DNA from: Gammaproteobacteria bacterium
GTDB taxonomy: Bacteria > Pseudomonadota > Gammaproteobacteria > Steroidobacterales > JABDLF01
Length of the DNA: 34,236 bases
Reading direction: 5' to 3'
Assembly (NCBI GenBank): GCA_013003115.1
Contig: JABDLF010000078.1
Span: 1-34,236, forward strand
Below are positions 1-8,052 of the stretch, one piece after another (position 1 is the first letter of the stretch; each line of letters begins with the position of its first letter). The notes under the pieces were generated by a model, which had not been told where the DNA came from, did not search any database, and saw only the letters and a program-made list of their open reading frames with translations. Position numbers and translations under genes: made by a program.

Positions 1-163
1 CATGGGCCTCCGGTCATGCCGCGGGCGAGGTCGCGTGAGAAACCATGCCGGTTTGGTGGCAGAGAATCTCTGGCGTAGACTCACGGTCGAATGAAGATGA
101 CCGTTTTCAAGTTGATGCTTTTATCCCGCCTGCCTGCAGTCGTTATAAACAGGAACGGCTGCA

Positions 164-613
164 ATTAAGATCTGGGTCGACGCCGATGCCTGTCCCGTTG
201 TGGCCAGAGAGATACTCTTCAGAGCCGCCGTTCGCACCGGTGTCGCGGTTACCTTGGTAGCAAATCAGCCTATGAAGACGCCGGCTGCGCGCAATATCGA
301 TGCACTGCAGGTTGGTGGCGGTTTTGACGTCGCCGACGCAGAAATAGTGAAACGCCTCGCGCCCGGGGACCTCGTAATCACCAGTGATATTCCGCTGGCT
401 GCCGAGGTGATTGAGAAAGGCGGCCATGCGCTAAGCCCCCGCGGCGAGATGCATACTGCCGAGAACATCGGCGCCAAACTGAACATGCGGGACTTCATGG
501 ACACGATGCGCGCGAGCGGCGTCGAAACGGGCGGCGGGCCGAGCGCGTTCAGCCAGCGCGACAAGCAGGCCTTCGCCAACAGTCTTGATCGGTTTTTGAC
601 GCAGCACACCTGA
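164..613 (+). CDS. yaiI: YaiI/YqxD family protein (DUF188), apparent ATT start
   Basis: The family is conserved and uncharacterised, related to the PIN/NYN-like fold; the biochemical role is unknown. The reading frame gives [20 protein letters not shown] at the N-terminus, then [48 protein letters not shown] and SQRDKQAFA, all family hallmarks, at the usual length of about 150 residues. The conserved IWVDADACP block lies upstream of the first GTG in frame (200). Between the in-frame TAA at 146-148 and that GTG there is no ATG, GTG or TTG. The only start that keeps the conserved N-terminus is ATT at 164, with AGGA at 151-154, nine bases upstream. An ATT start is rare, so a base error or mutation of ATG is the alternative. 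Family certain, start inferred. Confidence 0.88.
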   Translation: MKIWVDADACPVVAREILFRAAVRTGVAVTLVANQPMKTPAARNIDALQVGGGFDVADAEIVKRLAPGDLVITSDIPLAAEVIEKGGHALSPRGEMHTAENIGAKLNMRDFMDTMRASGVETGGGPSAFSQRDKQAFANSLDRFLTQHT

Positions 614-722
614 GTTCTTTGAGCCCGCAAAAAAATCGCGCACGATCACATTGCCTGCTTTGGCTGGATTGCCCTCATCCCGTCCCGCATAATTTGCCGG
701 TGTGTTAAGCAAGGGTACGTCT

Positions 723-2567
723 GTGCAACTTTATGAAGAACTAAAACGCCGCAACGTATTTCGTGTAGCAGCGGCTTATATCGTCTCGGCGTGGCTGATC
801 ATTCAGGTGGCAGAGACGATCCTGCCGTTGTTCGGCCTCGGGGATGCCGTTGTACGCGGCATCGTCATCGTGCTTGCCATCGGTTTTATACCTGCGCTGG
901 TTCTCTCGTGGGCCTTCGAGCTGACCCCTGACGGTCTCAAGCGCGACAAAGACGTGGATACGAAACAATCAGCGAAGTGGCAATCAGGCAAGAAGCTTGA
1001 CCGCGTCATCGTCGTCATTCTCGCTTTTGCGCTGGCTTACTTCTCCTTCGACAAATTTCTGCTTGATCCTGCGCGGGACGCGGAACAATTTGAGACAGCG
1101 CGGCGCGAAGGGCGTATAGAAGCCCTCATTACCAATTTCGGCAATCGTTCCATTGCGGTGCTGCCTTTTGCAGACATGTCACCGCAGAATGACCAGGGCT
1201 ATTTTTCGGACGGCATAGCGGAGGAACTCCTCAATCTGCTGGCGAGTATTCCGGAAGTTCGTGTAACGTCTCGCTCGTCAGCTTTTTCTTTCAAGGGACA
1301 GAATCTCAGCGTTCCGGAGATTGCCAGGCGCCTGAGCGTGACATATGTACTCGACGGCTCGGTACGAAAATTCGGCGATCAGATCCGAATTTCTGCACAG
1401 CTTATCGACGCGGAATCTGACACCCAGCTGTGGTCAAAGAACTTCGATCGCAAACTGGATAATATCTTTCAGATTCAGGATGAGATTGCCAGCGATGTTA
1501 TTCAGCAGATCAAGGGCACGCTGCAGATCGCCGCGCCGAAGCAACGACAGACTAATGCTGCGGCTTATGCGCTGTATCTGCAGGCGAGACACCAGCGGCG
1601 CCTGGGCACAGCAGAAGGGTACAAGGAATCGGTAAGGCTCTATCGAGAGGCGATCGCCATCGACCCGAGCTATCCCCCGGCCTGGGATGAACTTGCGGCT
1701 TCCTACCAGAGCCAGGCCGTTACCGGTCTGGCACCGTCGGAAGAGGCATTCGCGCTGGCACGCGAAGCCGCGCTTAAAGCGATTGAAATAGACCCGGATT
1801 ATGCACCCGCCTACAACAGCCTCGGCTACCTTGCACAGTATTACGAACCTGATCTCGCCCGGGCCGCTCGACATTATCGGCGAGCCCTTGAGCTCGCCCC
1901 GAACGACGCCGGCATCATCGGCAGCGCCGGGATTCTTCTGCATACTCTGGGCCGGACAAAGGAAAGCATCCCTCCCATTGAATTCAGCGCATCGTCGGAT
2001 CCGCTTTCGGCGGGCTGGAAGTACATGTTGGGGCTTGCCTACCTGTCCGACGGACAAACGTCAGAAGCCGTCAGCTTATTTGAGGCAGTGCTAGCTTTGA
2101 GCCCGGAGTTCTCGCTTGCATATCACAACCTCGGCATCGCACTGTTGCTTGATGGACGACCCGACGAGGCGGTGGCGGCACTGCAGAAAGAAAAACGCGA
2201 AAATTGGCGGTTGATCGGCCTGGCGATGGCGCTATTTGCACTCGCGCCGCCAAACGATCAATCGCTGGCAGAGGTAGAGGGGGTTGACGCCGCTGAGCTC
2301 GCGCTCAACGAACTTGTCGAAAAGTACGGCGACAGCTCCGCCTACAACATCGCCTATGTCTATGCCTATCGAAACCAACCGGATGAGGCATTTGCCTGGC
2401 TCAAGACGGCAGTCGAAACCGGTGACCCCGGTGTTGGCGAAGTCATCTCACAGCCACTTTTCAACAACCTTCACAACGATCCGCGCTGGATACCGTTTCT
2501 CGCAATGATAGGAAAGGCTCCGGAGCAGCTCGCCGGTATCAGGTTGGACGTTGTATTGCCAGATTAA
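723..2567 (+). CDS. Membrane-anchored TolB/FlgO-like domain protein with TPR repeats
   Basis: About 614 residues. The N-terminus has the ELKRRNVFRVAAAYIVSAW signature seen in a large family of gammaproteobacterial TPR proteins. Hydrophobic segments lie at about residues 13-34, 43-64 and 93-110. Residues about 141-265 (RSIAVLPFADMS, YFSDGIAEELLN, YVLDGSVRKFGDQIRISAQLIDAESDTQLW) form the TolB N-terminal/FlgO-like domain often found between such anchors and TPRs. From about residue 280 onward there are repeated TPR helices (for example AYNSLGYLAQYY and AYHNLGIALLLDGRPDEAV). It probably works as a membrane-bound protein-interaction scaffold; no catalytic motif is visible. The GTG at 723 is preferred because AAGGG at 711-715 sits seven bases upstream; a GTG at 702 in the same frame has no ribosome-binding site. 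Specific function unknown. Confidence 0.9.
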   Translation: MQLYEELKRRNVFRVAAAYIVSAWLIIQVAETILPLFGLGDAVVRGIVIVLAIGFIPALVLSWAFELTPDGLKRDKDVDTKQSAKWQSGKKLDRVIVVILAFALAYFSFDKFLLDPARDAEQFETARREGRIEALITNFGNRSIAVLPFADMSPQNDQGYFSDGIAEELLNLLASIPEVRVTSRSSAFSFKGQNLSVPEIARRLSVTYVLDGSVRKFGDQIRISAQLIDAESDTQLWSKNFDRKLDNIFQIQDEIASDVIQQIKGTLQIAAPKQRQTNAAAYALYLQARHQRRLGTAEGYKESVRLYREAIAIDPSYPPAWDELAASYQSQAVTGLAPSEEAFALAREAALKAIEIDPDYAPAYNSLGYLAQYYEPDLARAARHYRRALELAPNDAGIIGSAGILLHTLGRTKESIPPIEFSASSDPLSAGWKYMLGLAYLSDGQTSEAVSLFEAVLALSPEFSLAYHNLGIALLLDGRPDEAVAALQKEKRENWRLIGLAMALFALAPPNDQSLAEVEGVDAAELALNELVEKYGDSSAYNIAYVYAYRNQPDEAFAWLKTAVETGDPGVGEVISQPLFNNLHNDPRWIPFLAMIGKAPEQLAGIRLDVVLPD

Positions 2568-2608
2568 GACTGCGACAGCCGCCGCAGCTAAGTGAAACAG
2601 CGAGCGGC

Positions 2609-3385
2609 CTAATTGCTGCCGGTATTCGCCGCTTTAATATTCCCGAGCGCAAAGCCCGCCAGCAGCGAAATCACGGCCATGGCCCAGACAATGATGGCAC
2701 CGGTCGGCAAGTCCAGCACCGCGGACGCGATGATCCCTGCAAAGTAAGAAACACCGCCTATCAGGTACCCCAGCCAAAGTCGCTTACGACCTGAAAGCCC
2801 CGCCGTAGCGAGCGCGGGAATTATGAGGCTTGCGAACACAAGGTAGATGCCCACGATTTGCACCGACGCCGTAACAACAAAAGCAAAACTCACGTAGAAG
2901 ACCCAGGAACCCAGGCGCTCACGAAGCAGGAACCAGATTGCGAGAATAATCGCGTAGAGCACAGCGACCGGCACCAGATCGGGCCAGGTTGACCAGAGAA
3001 TCTGGCCGACCAGCAGTTCCTTTAAGTGCTCGCTGCCGTGAGGATTGCCCGCGAGCAGCAAAATCCCGCCGGTGGCCGCAAGAATAAACAGGATGCCGAT
3101 CAACGGTTCCTGAATTTTCGGCCAGTGCCTCTCACTCCAGGCGAGCCCCAGCGATGCGATCAGTGCCGCACTAACGGCGGCGATCTGCACCTCGATGCCG
3201 CCGGGGTTCCAGTCCATGCTGTGCGCCGCGATTACGCCGAGACCGGCGATCTGAGCAATGGCCAGATCGATGAAGATGATTCCACGTTCCAGCACCACCG
3301 CGCCGAGGGGCACGTGGGTGCTGAGAATGATCAGACCTGCCACAAAGGCAGGGCCGACGATGCTCCAGTCGATGATTTCGCTCAT
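2609..3385 (-). CDS. znuB: Metal (zinc/manganese-type) ABC transporter permease, ZnuB-like
   Basis: A 258-residue polytopic inner-membrane protein of the ABC-3 permease family, which moves divalent metal delivered by a periplasmic binding protein. Seven to eight hydrophobic stretches are visible. The segments GAVVLERGIIFIDLAIAQIAGLG near the start and VQIVGIYLVFASLIIPALAT near residue 175 are typical of ZnuB/MntB permeases. The ATG overlaps the stop of the binding-protein gene by four bases, so the two are translationally coupled. The gene is the last of the operon and no ATPase gene follows. Metal specificity (Zn or Mn) cannot be fixed from the permease alone; zinc is inferred from the family. 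Confidence 0.92.
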   Translation of the reverse strand: MSEIIDWSIVGPAFVAGLIILSTHVPLGAVVLERGIIFIDLAIAQIAGLGVIAAHSMDWNPGGIEVQIAAVSAALIASLGLAWSERHWPKIQEPLIGILFILAATGGILLLAGNPHGSEHLKELLVGQILWSTWPDLVPVAVLYAIILAIWFLLRERLGSWVFYVSFAFVVTASVQIVGIYLVFASLIIPALATAGLSGRKRLWLGYLIGGVSYFAGIIASAVLDLPTGAIIVWAMAVISLLAGFALGNIKAANTGSN

Positions 3386-4281
3386 TCGGCTCTGGCTCCG
3401 AGCAGGCGGTCGATGATGTCATCGAAGAGCCCGAAGAAGTCTTCTGCCCTGTCCGTGCCCCCCACGCTCAGCGGCAACATAACAGCAGGGATGCCACTGC
3501 GCTCCGACAGCCACTCCGACGCCCTCGCATCCTGGTAGGGGGCGCGAATGATGAAGTCCGCACCACCATTTTTGAACTGTGCAACAAGGCCGCTGAGATG
3601 CGCAGGCGTCGGCGGCAGGCCGGCGACGGGCTCGAGGTGCGCGACAACTTCGATGCCGAGCCAGTCTGCGAGATAGGTCCACGACTTGTGATGGATGATC
3701 GCGCGCGTCCCCTTAAGCGGTGCCGCCTTGCGCTCCCATTCGAGCATGGACTTCCGCCAGCGCTCGTCGAAGCGGGAAAAATTCGCGGTATAAGTTGCTG
3801 CGTTTTCAGGGTCAAGCAGCATCATGCGCTCGCTCAGCACTTTTGCGATATCGAGCACGTTGTGGGGGTTGACCTGAACATGGGGGTTGCCTTCGGGATG
3901 AATATCACCCCTGGCGCGATCGAGGTCGCCGGTCGCCTCCAGTCTTTCCACCACGCTGCTTGCCTCGAAGTAACCGCTGCTGCCGGGAAGCACGTCGCGG
4001 TTGTTCGCCTTCTGCATGAGCATTGGCAGCCAGCCGATCTCCAGCTGTGCGCCATTGCAAACGATGAGGTCCGCCCTGCGCACCTTCGCGATCAGGCTTG
4101 GCCGCGCCTGGATGTAATGCGGATCCTGAAAAGCGGTCGTCGCACTGCTGGTTTTGACATGCTCCCCACCAATGGTTTGCGCGAGGGACGCCCAGTCCGA
4201 TTCGCAGGCGAAGATTCTGAGATCCGCGCTGCTGGTTGCAGACAGCAGCAGTAACAGCGCAGTGGCAAAAATCCTGTTCAT
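3382..4281 (-). CDS. znuA: Metal ABC transporter periplasmic binding protein, ZnuA-like
   Basis: A 299-residue cluster A-I metal-binding protein with a signal peptide (MNRIFATALLLLLSATSSA, about 19 residues). Candidate metal-ligand positions are H55 in DPHY, the histidines of GNPHVQVNPHN near residue 135, the HH of IIHHKSW near residue 195 and an acidic region near the C-terminus. The long histidine-rich loop of enterobacterial ZnuA is missing; only a short HPEGNPH stretch is present. That is compatible with zinc but does not exclude manganese. It lies between a putative outer-membrane protein (13-base gap) and the permease (4-base overlap), so the operon covers the outer membrane, periplasm and inner membrane but not the ATPase. 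Confidence 0.92.
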   Translation of the reverse strand: MNRIFATALLLLLSATSSADLRIFACESDWASLAQTIGGEHVKTSSATTAFQDPHYIQARPSLIAKVRRADLIVCNGAQLEIGWLPMLMQKANNRDVLPGSSGYFEASSVVERLEATGDLDRARGDIHPEGNPHVQVNPHNVLDIAKVLSERMMLLDPENAATYTANFSRFDERWRKSMLEWERKAAPLKGTRAIIHHKSWTYLADWLGIEVVAHLEPVAGLPPTPAHLSGLVAQFKNGGADFIIRAPYQDARASEWLSERSGIPAVMLPLSVGGTDRAEDFFGLFDDIIDRLLGARAE

Positions 4282-4294
4282 TCCACGTTAGCCC

Positions 4295-5644
4295 CTAAAA
4301 GGAATGCGCTCCGTGCGCACCGATGCTGAATATGTACTGAAGACCGAACTCGTTGTCGTCGAGGATACCCGCTTCGTCTCGCGTGTACTGAAAGCGCAGG
4401 CGGCTGAACTCGCTGTTGGACCAGTCGGTCATCAAACTGTATCGCATCGGATCATCGTCCGGGACAGCGAGCAAGGTGCCGTCGAACGCGGAGCCGGGAC
4501 TGTTTGCAGACAAACCGTCGATACGCGCACCAAATCGCCAGCGCGGAAAGGGCTGGTACACACCCTGCAAATACCAGCCGCGCTGGCGAGTGTCATAAGC
4601 AAGTACTGATCCGCCCGGCAGCGTATAGCTGCCGTCTTCACGACGCCACATGTATTCTGATTGAATCACCAGGTTTTTCTGCTTCCAGTTGCCATTTGGC
4701 GCCCATTTCCACACGAATTGCGCGGTCATCACGGCAGAATCGCCGGTGAACAGCAGTGGATCGTCTTCATCGCCGGACGGCCTGTCGATGGCCGACGCGT
4801 CGAGATATGAAACCCCCGCGAGCCAGCTGTTGTCGGTGCCCACGTCGCCACCGACATTCACGAAAAGACTCTGCGCGCCAAACCCGGAATTATCCGAGCC
4901 CTCTGAGGGATACCGACCTCCGTTAAGCAGTTCCGTTCCAAACTCCATGTACAGATCGGTGGGTGCGACCCAGCGCACTTGCAGCCCGTCGTCGAGATAC
5001 TGATCACCAAGGAACGCCTGGTAGGGCAGCGGCTGATCAGCAAAATCCCAGCTGTGCTGGTGCTTGGCGTTGAGATAGCCAATGCCCGAGAAAAACCGCC
5101 CAAGACGCAGTGACAGTCCCGCTGGCATGGCGGTGGTTTCTATCCACGCTTCTTCAACCTCGATCTTTGGCTCGCCGTCTTCAATCACAATGGGCGCGGT
5201 GAGCCAGGCGGTGAACTTGTCATCGACATTCGCGCTGATGTCGATCTCAGTCTCGCCGATGGACATGCCCTCGCTGATAGGACCGGCCTCGCCGCCGATG
5301 GGGAATCCCGGAATGTAAAAGGAATCGGGATCGTCGCCGTGGCGCCAGGCGTTACCCTGGAAGATCACGCCGATGGCCGGATTGAAGGCGGCGTTTCCGG
5401 ATGCCGCCGCCGCGGTTCTTGTGGCGCCCATCGACGCGGGCTGCGGAGCGGCCCTTGCCTGTTTCGCGTTCTGCTCAGCGACTGTCAGGCGACGCTCGAG
5501 CTCGGCAATACGGCCCTCATAGTCAGAGCGTAGTTCTTCGATTGCGGCGCGCAATGCGTCGAGATCAGCATCCGCAGAAAACGCGTTGACCGAAACACAA
5601 AGCGCCAGCGCGGCGACAATAATCTTGAAATAGCCCGATTGCAT
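4295..5644 (-). CDS. Putative outer-membrane beta-barrel protein linked to metal uptake
   Basis: 449 residues. A signal peptide (about 1-23) is followed by a predicted coiled coil (about 26-67, DADLDALRAAIEELRSDYEG onward with regular heptads), a low-complexity Ala/Gln/Pro linker, and a C-terminal domain rich in alternating aromatic and polar strands that ends in an aromatic residue (HSF), as barrel proteins do. A coiled coil before a barrel recalls porins of the OprP/OprO type. Relatives that keep the AGRFFSGIGYLNxxHxHxWDF-like block are, to my knowledge, found next to znuA-like genes and often loosely labelled TonB-dependent receptors, but no plug domain or TonB box is visible here. It is the first gene of the zinc operon, so passage of metal across the outer membrane is a reasonable inference, not shown. 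Confidence 0.75.
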   Translation of the reverse strand: MQSGYFKIIVAALALCVSVNAFSADADLDALRAAIEELRSDYEGRIAELERRLTVAEQNAKQARAAPQPASMGATRTAAAASGNAAFNPAIGVIFQGNAWRHGDDPDSFYIPGFPIGGEAGPISEGMSIGETEIDISANVDDKFTAWLTAPIVIEDGEPKIEVEEAWIETTAMPAGLSLRLGRFFSGIGYLNAKHQHSWDFADQPLPYQAFLGDQYLDDGLQVRWVAPTDLYMEFGTELLNGGRYPSEGSDNSGFGAQSLFVNVGGDVGTDNSWLAGVSYLDASAIDRPSGDEDDPLLFTGDSAVMTAQFVWKWAPNGNWKQKNLVIQSEYMWRREDGSYTLPGGSVLAYDTRQRGWYLQGVYQPFPRWRFGARIDGLSANSPGSAFDGTLLAVPDDDPMRYSLMTDWSNSEFSRLRFQYTRDEAGILDDNEFGLQYIFSIGAHGAHSF

Positions 5645-5681
5645 TTCGTTACCTCCAGTGATTCAAAGTAAGGGCTGTACA

Positions 5682-5694
5682 CGTATCTGATACG
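5682..5694. promoter_or_regulatory. Candidate operator palindrome upstream of the metal operon
   Basis: CGTATC-T-GATACG is a perfect 6+1+6 inverted repeat, 38 bases before the start of the outer-membrane protein gene. Its place and symmetry suit a repressor site, and a Fur-family regulator such as Zur would be expected for such an operon. It does not match the enterobacterial Zur box closely. The rest of the 179-base gap holds no other feature that I can name. Confidence 0.35.
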
Positions 5695-5823
5695 CGGCCT
5701 CTGCGAACCGCATATTGTTTATCACTTGCTCCTTTTTACAACAAGCACGAGCCGCTCGAGCAACATGAAAACGCGGAATTACGCGGGTACGTCAGAATTG
5801 AGCGCTATTGTATTGTGCAGGCT

Positions 5824-6876
5824 TTACTGCGCACTAAAGCCGACGGAATCGGGTAGCGCCGCGCTCATCATCTTGCGCAACGGCTGCATTGATTTAGGGT
5901 CCAGCAGGTTAAGCGCGGGCAGCCCTGTAAGCTTCTTGACCAGGGCAACCCCCGCCGTCGTGTTAGTCGCCGGCCCGGTAATGACGTGGGGATGCAATCC
6001 AAAAGCCGTTTGCACCCCTAAAACCGAATAGGGATCCGACGCACACAGCAGCACGAAGACAAGGTGATTCCTCAACGCATGGATGGCGACCGCGCCATTG
6101 TAGGGCTCCATGGGCGACGCACCTGCCTCAGCCACGACAACGTCCGGTTTTGCAGCTGCCATGCACGAAATCATATGGCGCATGGCCTCTTCGAAACGCT
6201 TCTGCGGCACCACCGTTGAAGGCAGTCCGGCGTCGACGAAATCGAATATTGCTGCGGCGCCCGAGTCGCGAAAAGAAAGCATGTCGCGGTAACGTGCCGC
6301 TCCCGTGAACTTGGCGCCCACCACGCGCAGGCCCGCGTTGCTTAACTCGTGGACAACAACTTTGCCGGCTGTGGTTTTGCCCGCCGACATGGAGGTGCCG
6401 ACCATCAATATAACGGGGGTGTCCAGAGCCAGGTCCTCAACAGGCGCGATGAAGTCTCTCATTGCCAGCGTCTTGCCGCCGCGCTGAACGTGCCCCTCAT
6501 ACTGCATAGTCATGAGCGGTGGCAGGAGCAGCGAGGTTGACGTGGCCTTGCCAAACAGGCCGGCACTGGTCAGCGCATGCAGCTTTCCATCGTCGGCAAT
6601 GTCTTCCCAGCTGCCTACGCCCTCGAGGGTCGCGGCGCGCTTGCCCAACGCGCCGATGACCAGATCGCCCTCCATCATGTCGACCATCCGGCCGCTGGGT
6701 ATTTCGATTTTGTACAGGGAGTTGGGTTGACCGGTCACCCTTGCCGCGACGTAGTCCCCGTGACCCCAGTCGCCGCGCTCGATTGCCGATACGTCGAAGT
6801 CGACATCGTAGAGATCGGTAATCCGCGTGCTTGAGCTCAGAAAACAACCGTTGTTTCTGTCTTTGCCGCTAATCAT
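5824..6876 (-). CDS. DUF1611 family P-loop protein
   Basis: 350 residues. The C-terminal half is the DUF1611 P-loop domain: GTSMSAGKTT at residues 160-169 has the G-x5-GKT spacing of dethiobiotin synthetase-like P-loops. It is followed by GLRVVGAKFTGAARYRD, the DAGLPSTV block and VVAEAGASPMEPYNGAVAI. The N-terminal 140 residues form a beta-rich domain with no recognisable motif. Some DUF1611 proteins (DgcN) have been reported to act in bacterial D-glutamate catabolism as N-acetyltransferases; whether this divergent copy does so is unknown. It overlaps the upstream M20 peptidase gene by four bases (ATGA), so the two products probably act on the same compound. Confidence 0.82.
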   Translation of the reverse strand: MISGKDRNNGCFLSSSTRITDLYDVDFDVSAIERGDWGHGDYVAARVTGQPNSLYKIEIPSGRMVDMMEGDLVIGALGKRAATLEGVGSWEDIADDGKLHALTSAGLFGKATSTSLLLPPLMTMQYEGHVQRGGKTLAMRDFIAPVEDLALDTPVILMVGTSMSAGKTTAGKVVVHELSNAGLRVVGAKFTGAARYRDMLSFRDSGAAAIFDFVDAGLPSTVVPQKRFEEAMRHMISCMAAAKPDVVVAEAGASPMEPYNGAVAIHALRNHLVFVLLCASDPYSVLGVQTAFGLHPHVITGPATNTTAGVALVKKLTGLPALNLLDPKSMQPLRKMMSAALPDSVGFSAQ

Positions 6877-8045
6877 GGCTGCACCTCATCAAGGCCAGGT
6901 GACATTATCAGCAGGGCCAGCAAGATGGTGCGCTTGATCGTGTCATCAAGCAGCAGGTGCTCGTGACGCGCGTGCGCGCCGTCACCCACGGCGCCCAGAC
7001 CATCCAGCGTGGCCGTGTATTGACTGGTCGTTGAGCCATCTGATCCGCCTCCGGCGAGGCCCTGCGTCAGTTCGAAACCAAGGTCGCGCGCATATTCTTG
7101 CGCCCGCTCGTAAAGCCTTGTGTTCGCGGGCGTCGGTTCTAAAGGCGGGCGCCCGATAAATCCATCGATGTCGAGAGAAACACCCGGTGTCGCAGGCTCG
7201 ATGGCACGAATCTTTGCATCAATGCTCTCCGCATCGACGTTGGTTGCCACGCGCACATCGATGACCGCCTTGCTTTCAGCTGCGACCACATTGGGGCGAA
7301 TACCACCGTCGATGGTGCCGACGTTTACCGTGATACCTCGGGCAGGATCGTTCAACTTGAAGAGTTCCTGAATGACGTGTGACAGCTCAAGAATAGCGCT
7401 GGCGCCACCTTCAGGATCGAGCCCGGCATGCGCCGCCTTGCCTCTCACTAGCACGGTGTAGCGGCCAACGCCTTTGCGCGCCGTCTTGATCGAACCGTCG
7501 ATGCCCAGCGCCGGTTCCATCACGAACACGCGCTCTACGCGCTTTGCAAGCATTCGAATGTACTTGCCCGATTCATGGCTGCCTATCTCCTCATCCGAAT
7601 TTAAGAATATGACCGGCGTAACCTCGGGCTTGAGACCAAGATCGCGCAGAGCGCGTAGAGCAAAAATAATCTGCACAATGCCGCCCTTCATGTCGAAGAC
7701 GCCAGGGCCTCTGATCACGTTTCCGTCGACTTCGAAAGGCATGCTCTCAATCGTCCCTGTCGGCCAGACCGTATCGAAATGACCGAGAAGCAGCTGCCAT
7801 CTTGCATCCCCGTTTCGCTTTCTCGGGCGCGCGAAAAGGCTACCGCCACTCGTTTGTCCGCGACCTGTACGAACCCGCATACCCAGCGCACTAAACTCTT
7901 CGGCGAGGATTTCCTTGACCGGCATCTGCGACGCCGCGCTTGATGATGGCGACTCGGCGCGCACAAGCGCCTCCAGCAGCTCGGTCATCTCGCCGCTCTT
8001 ATCTGCAAAATACTCAGAAACAAGTTCCCGATAAGTGCTCGTCAC
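6873..8045 (-). CDS. M20 family zinc metallopeptidase (carboxypeptidase G2/ArgE-like)
   Basis: 390 residues. It carries the M20 landmarks in order: LLGHFDTVWP (first metal ligand and catalytic Asp), GPGVFDMKGG (bridging Asp), NSDEEIGSHES (catalytic Glu and metal ligand), KAAHAGLDPEGGASAI (dimerisation-domain His), and near the end GGGSDGS and GDGAHARHEHL (last metal-ligand His). Such enzymes remove an acyl or glutamyl-type group from amino acids or small peptides; the closest subgroup looks like glutamate carboxypeptidase. There is no signal peptide, so it is cytoplasmic. It starts at GTG seven bases after the flavin reductase-like gene and overlaps the DUF1611 gene, in one three-gene operon. 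Substrate unknown. Confidence 0.92.
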   Translation of the reverse strand: MTSTYRELVSEYFADKSGEMTELLEALVRAESPSSSAASQMPVKEILAEEFSALGMRVRTGRGQTSGGSLFARPRKRNGDARWQLLLGHFDTVWPTGTIESMPFEVDGNVIRGPGVFDMKGGIVQIIFALRALRDLGLKPEVTPVIFLNSDEEIGSHESGKYIRMLAKRVERVFVMEPALGIDGSIKTARKGVGRYTVLVRGKAAHAGLDPEGGASAILELSHVIQELFKLNDPARGITVNVGTIDGGIRPNVVAAESKAVIDVRVATNVDAESIDAKIRAIEPATPGVSLDIDGFIGRPPLEPTPANTRLYERAQEYARDLGFELTQGLAGGGSDGSTTSQYTATLDGLGAVGDGAHARHEHLLLDDTIKRTILLALLIMSPGLDEVQP

Positions 8046-8052
8046 TCGCAGC

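Noticed and set aside
45-260. Frame of 71 codons on the plus strand
   Set aside because: It overlaps the start of the yaiI-like gene in another frame and has no family resemblance.
1434-2057. 207-codon minus-strand frame inside the TPR gene
   Set aside because: Antisense shadow; no ribosome-binding site or recognisable domain.
3026-4254. Long plus-strand frames across the znuB/znuA region
   Set aside because: They are antisense shadows of two well-recognised genes, a normal effect of GC-rich codons.
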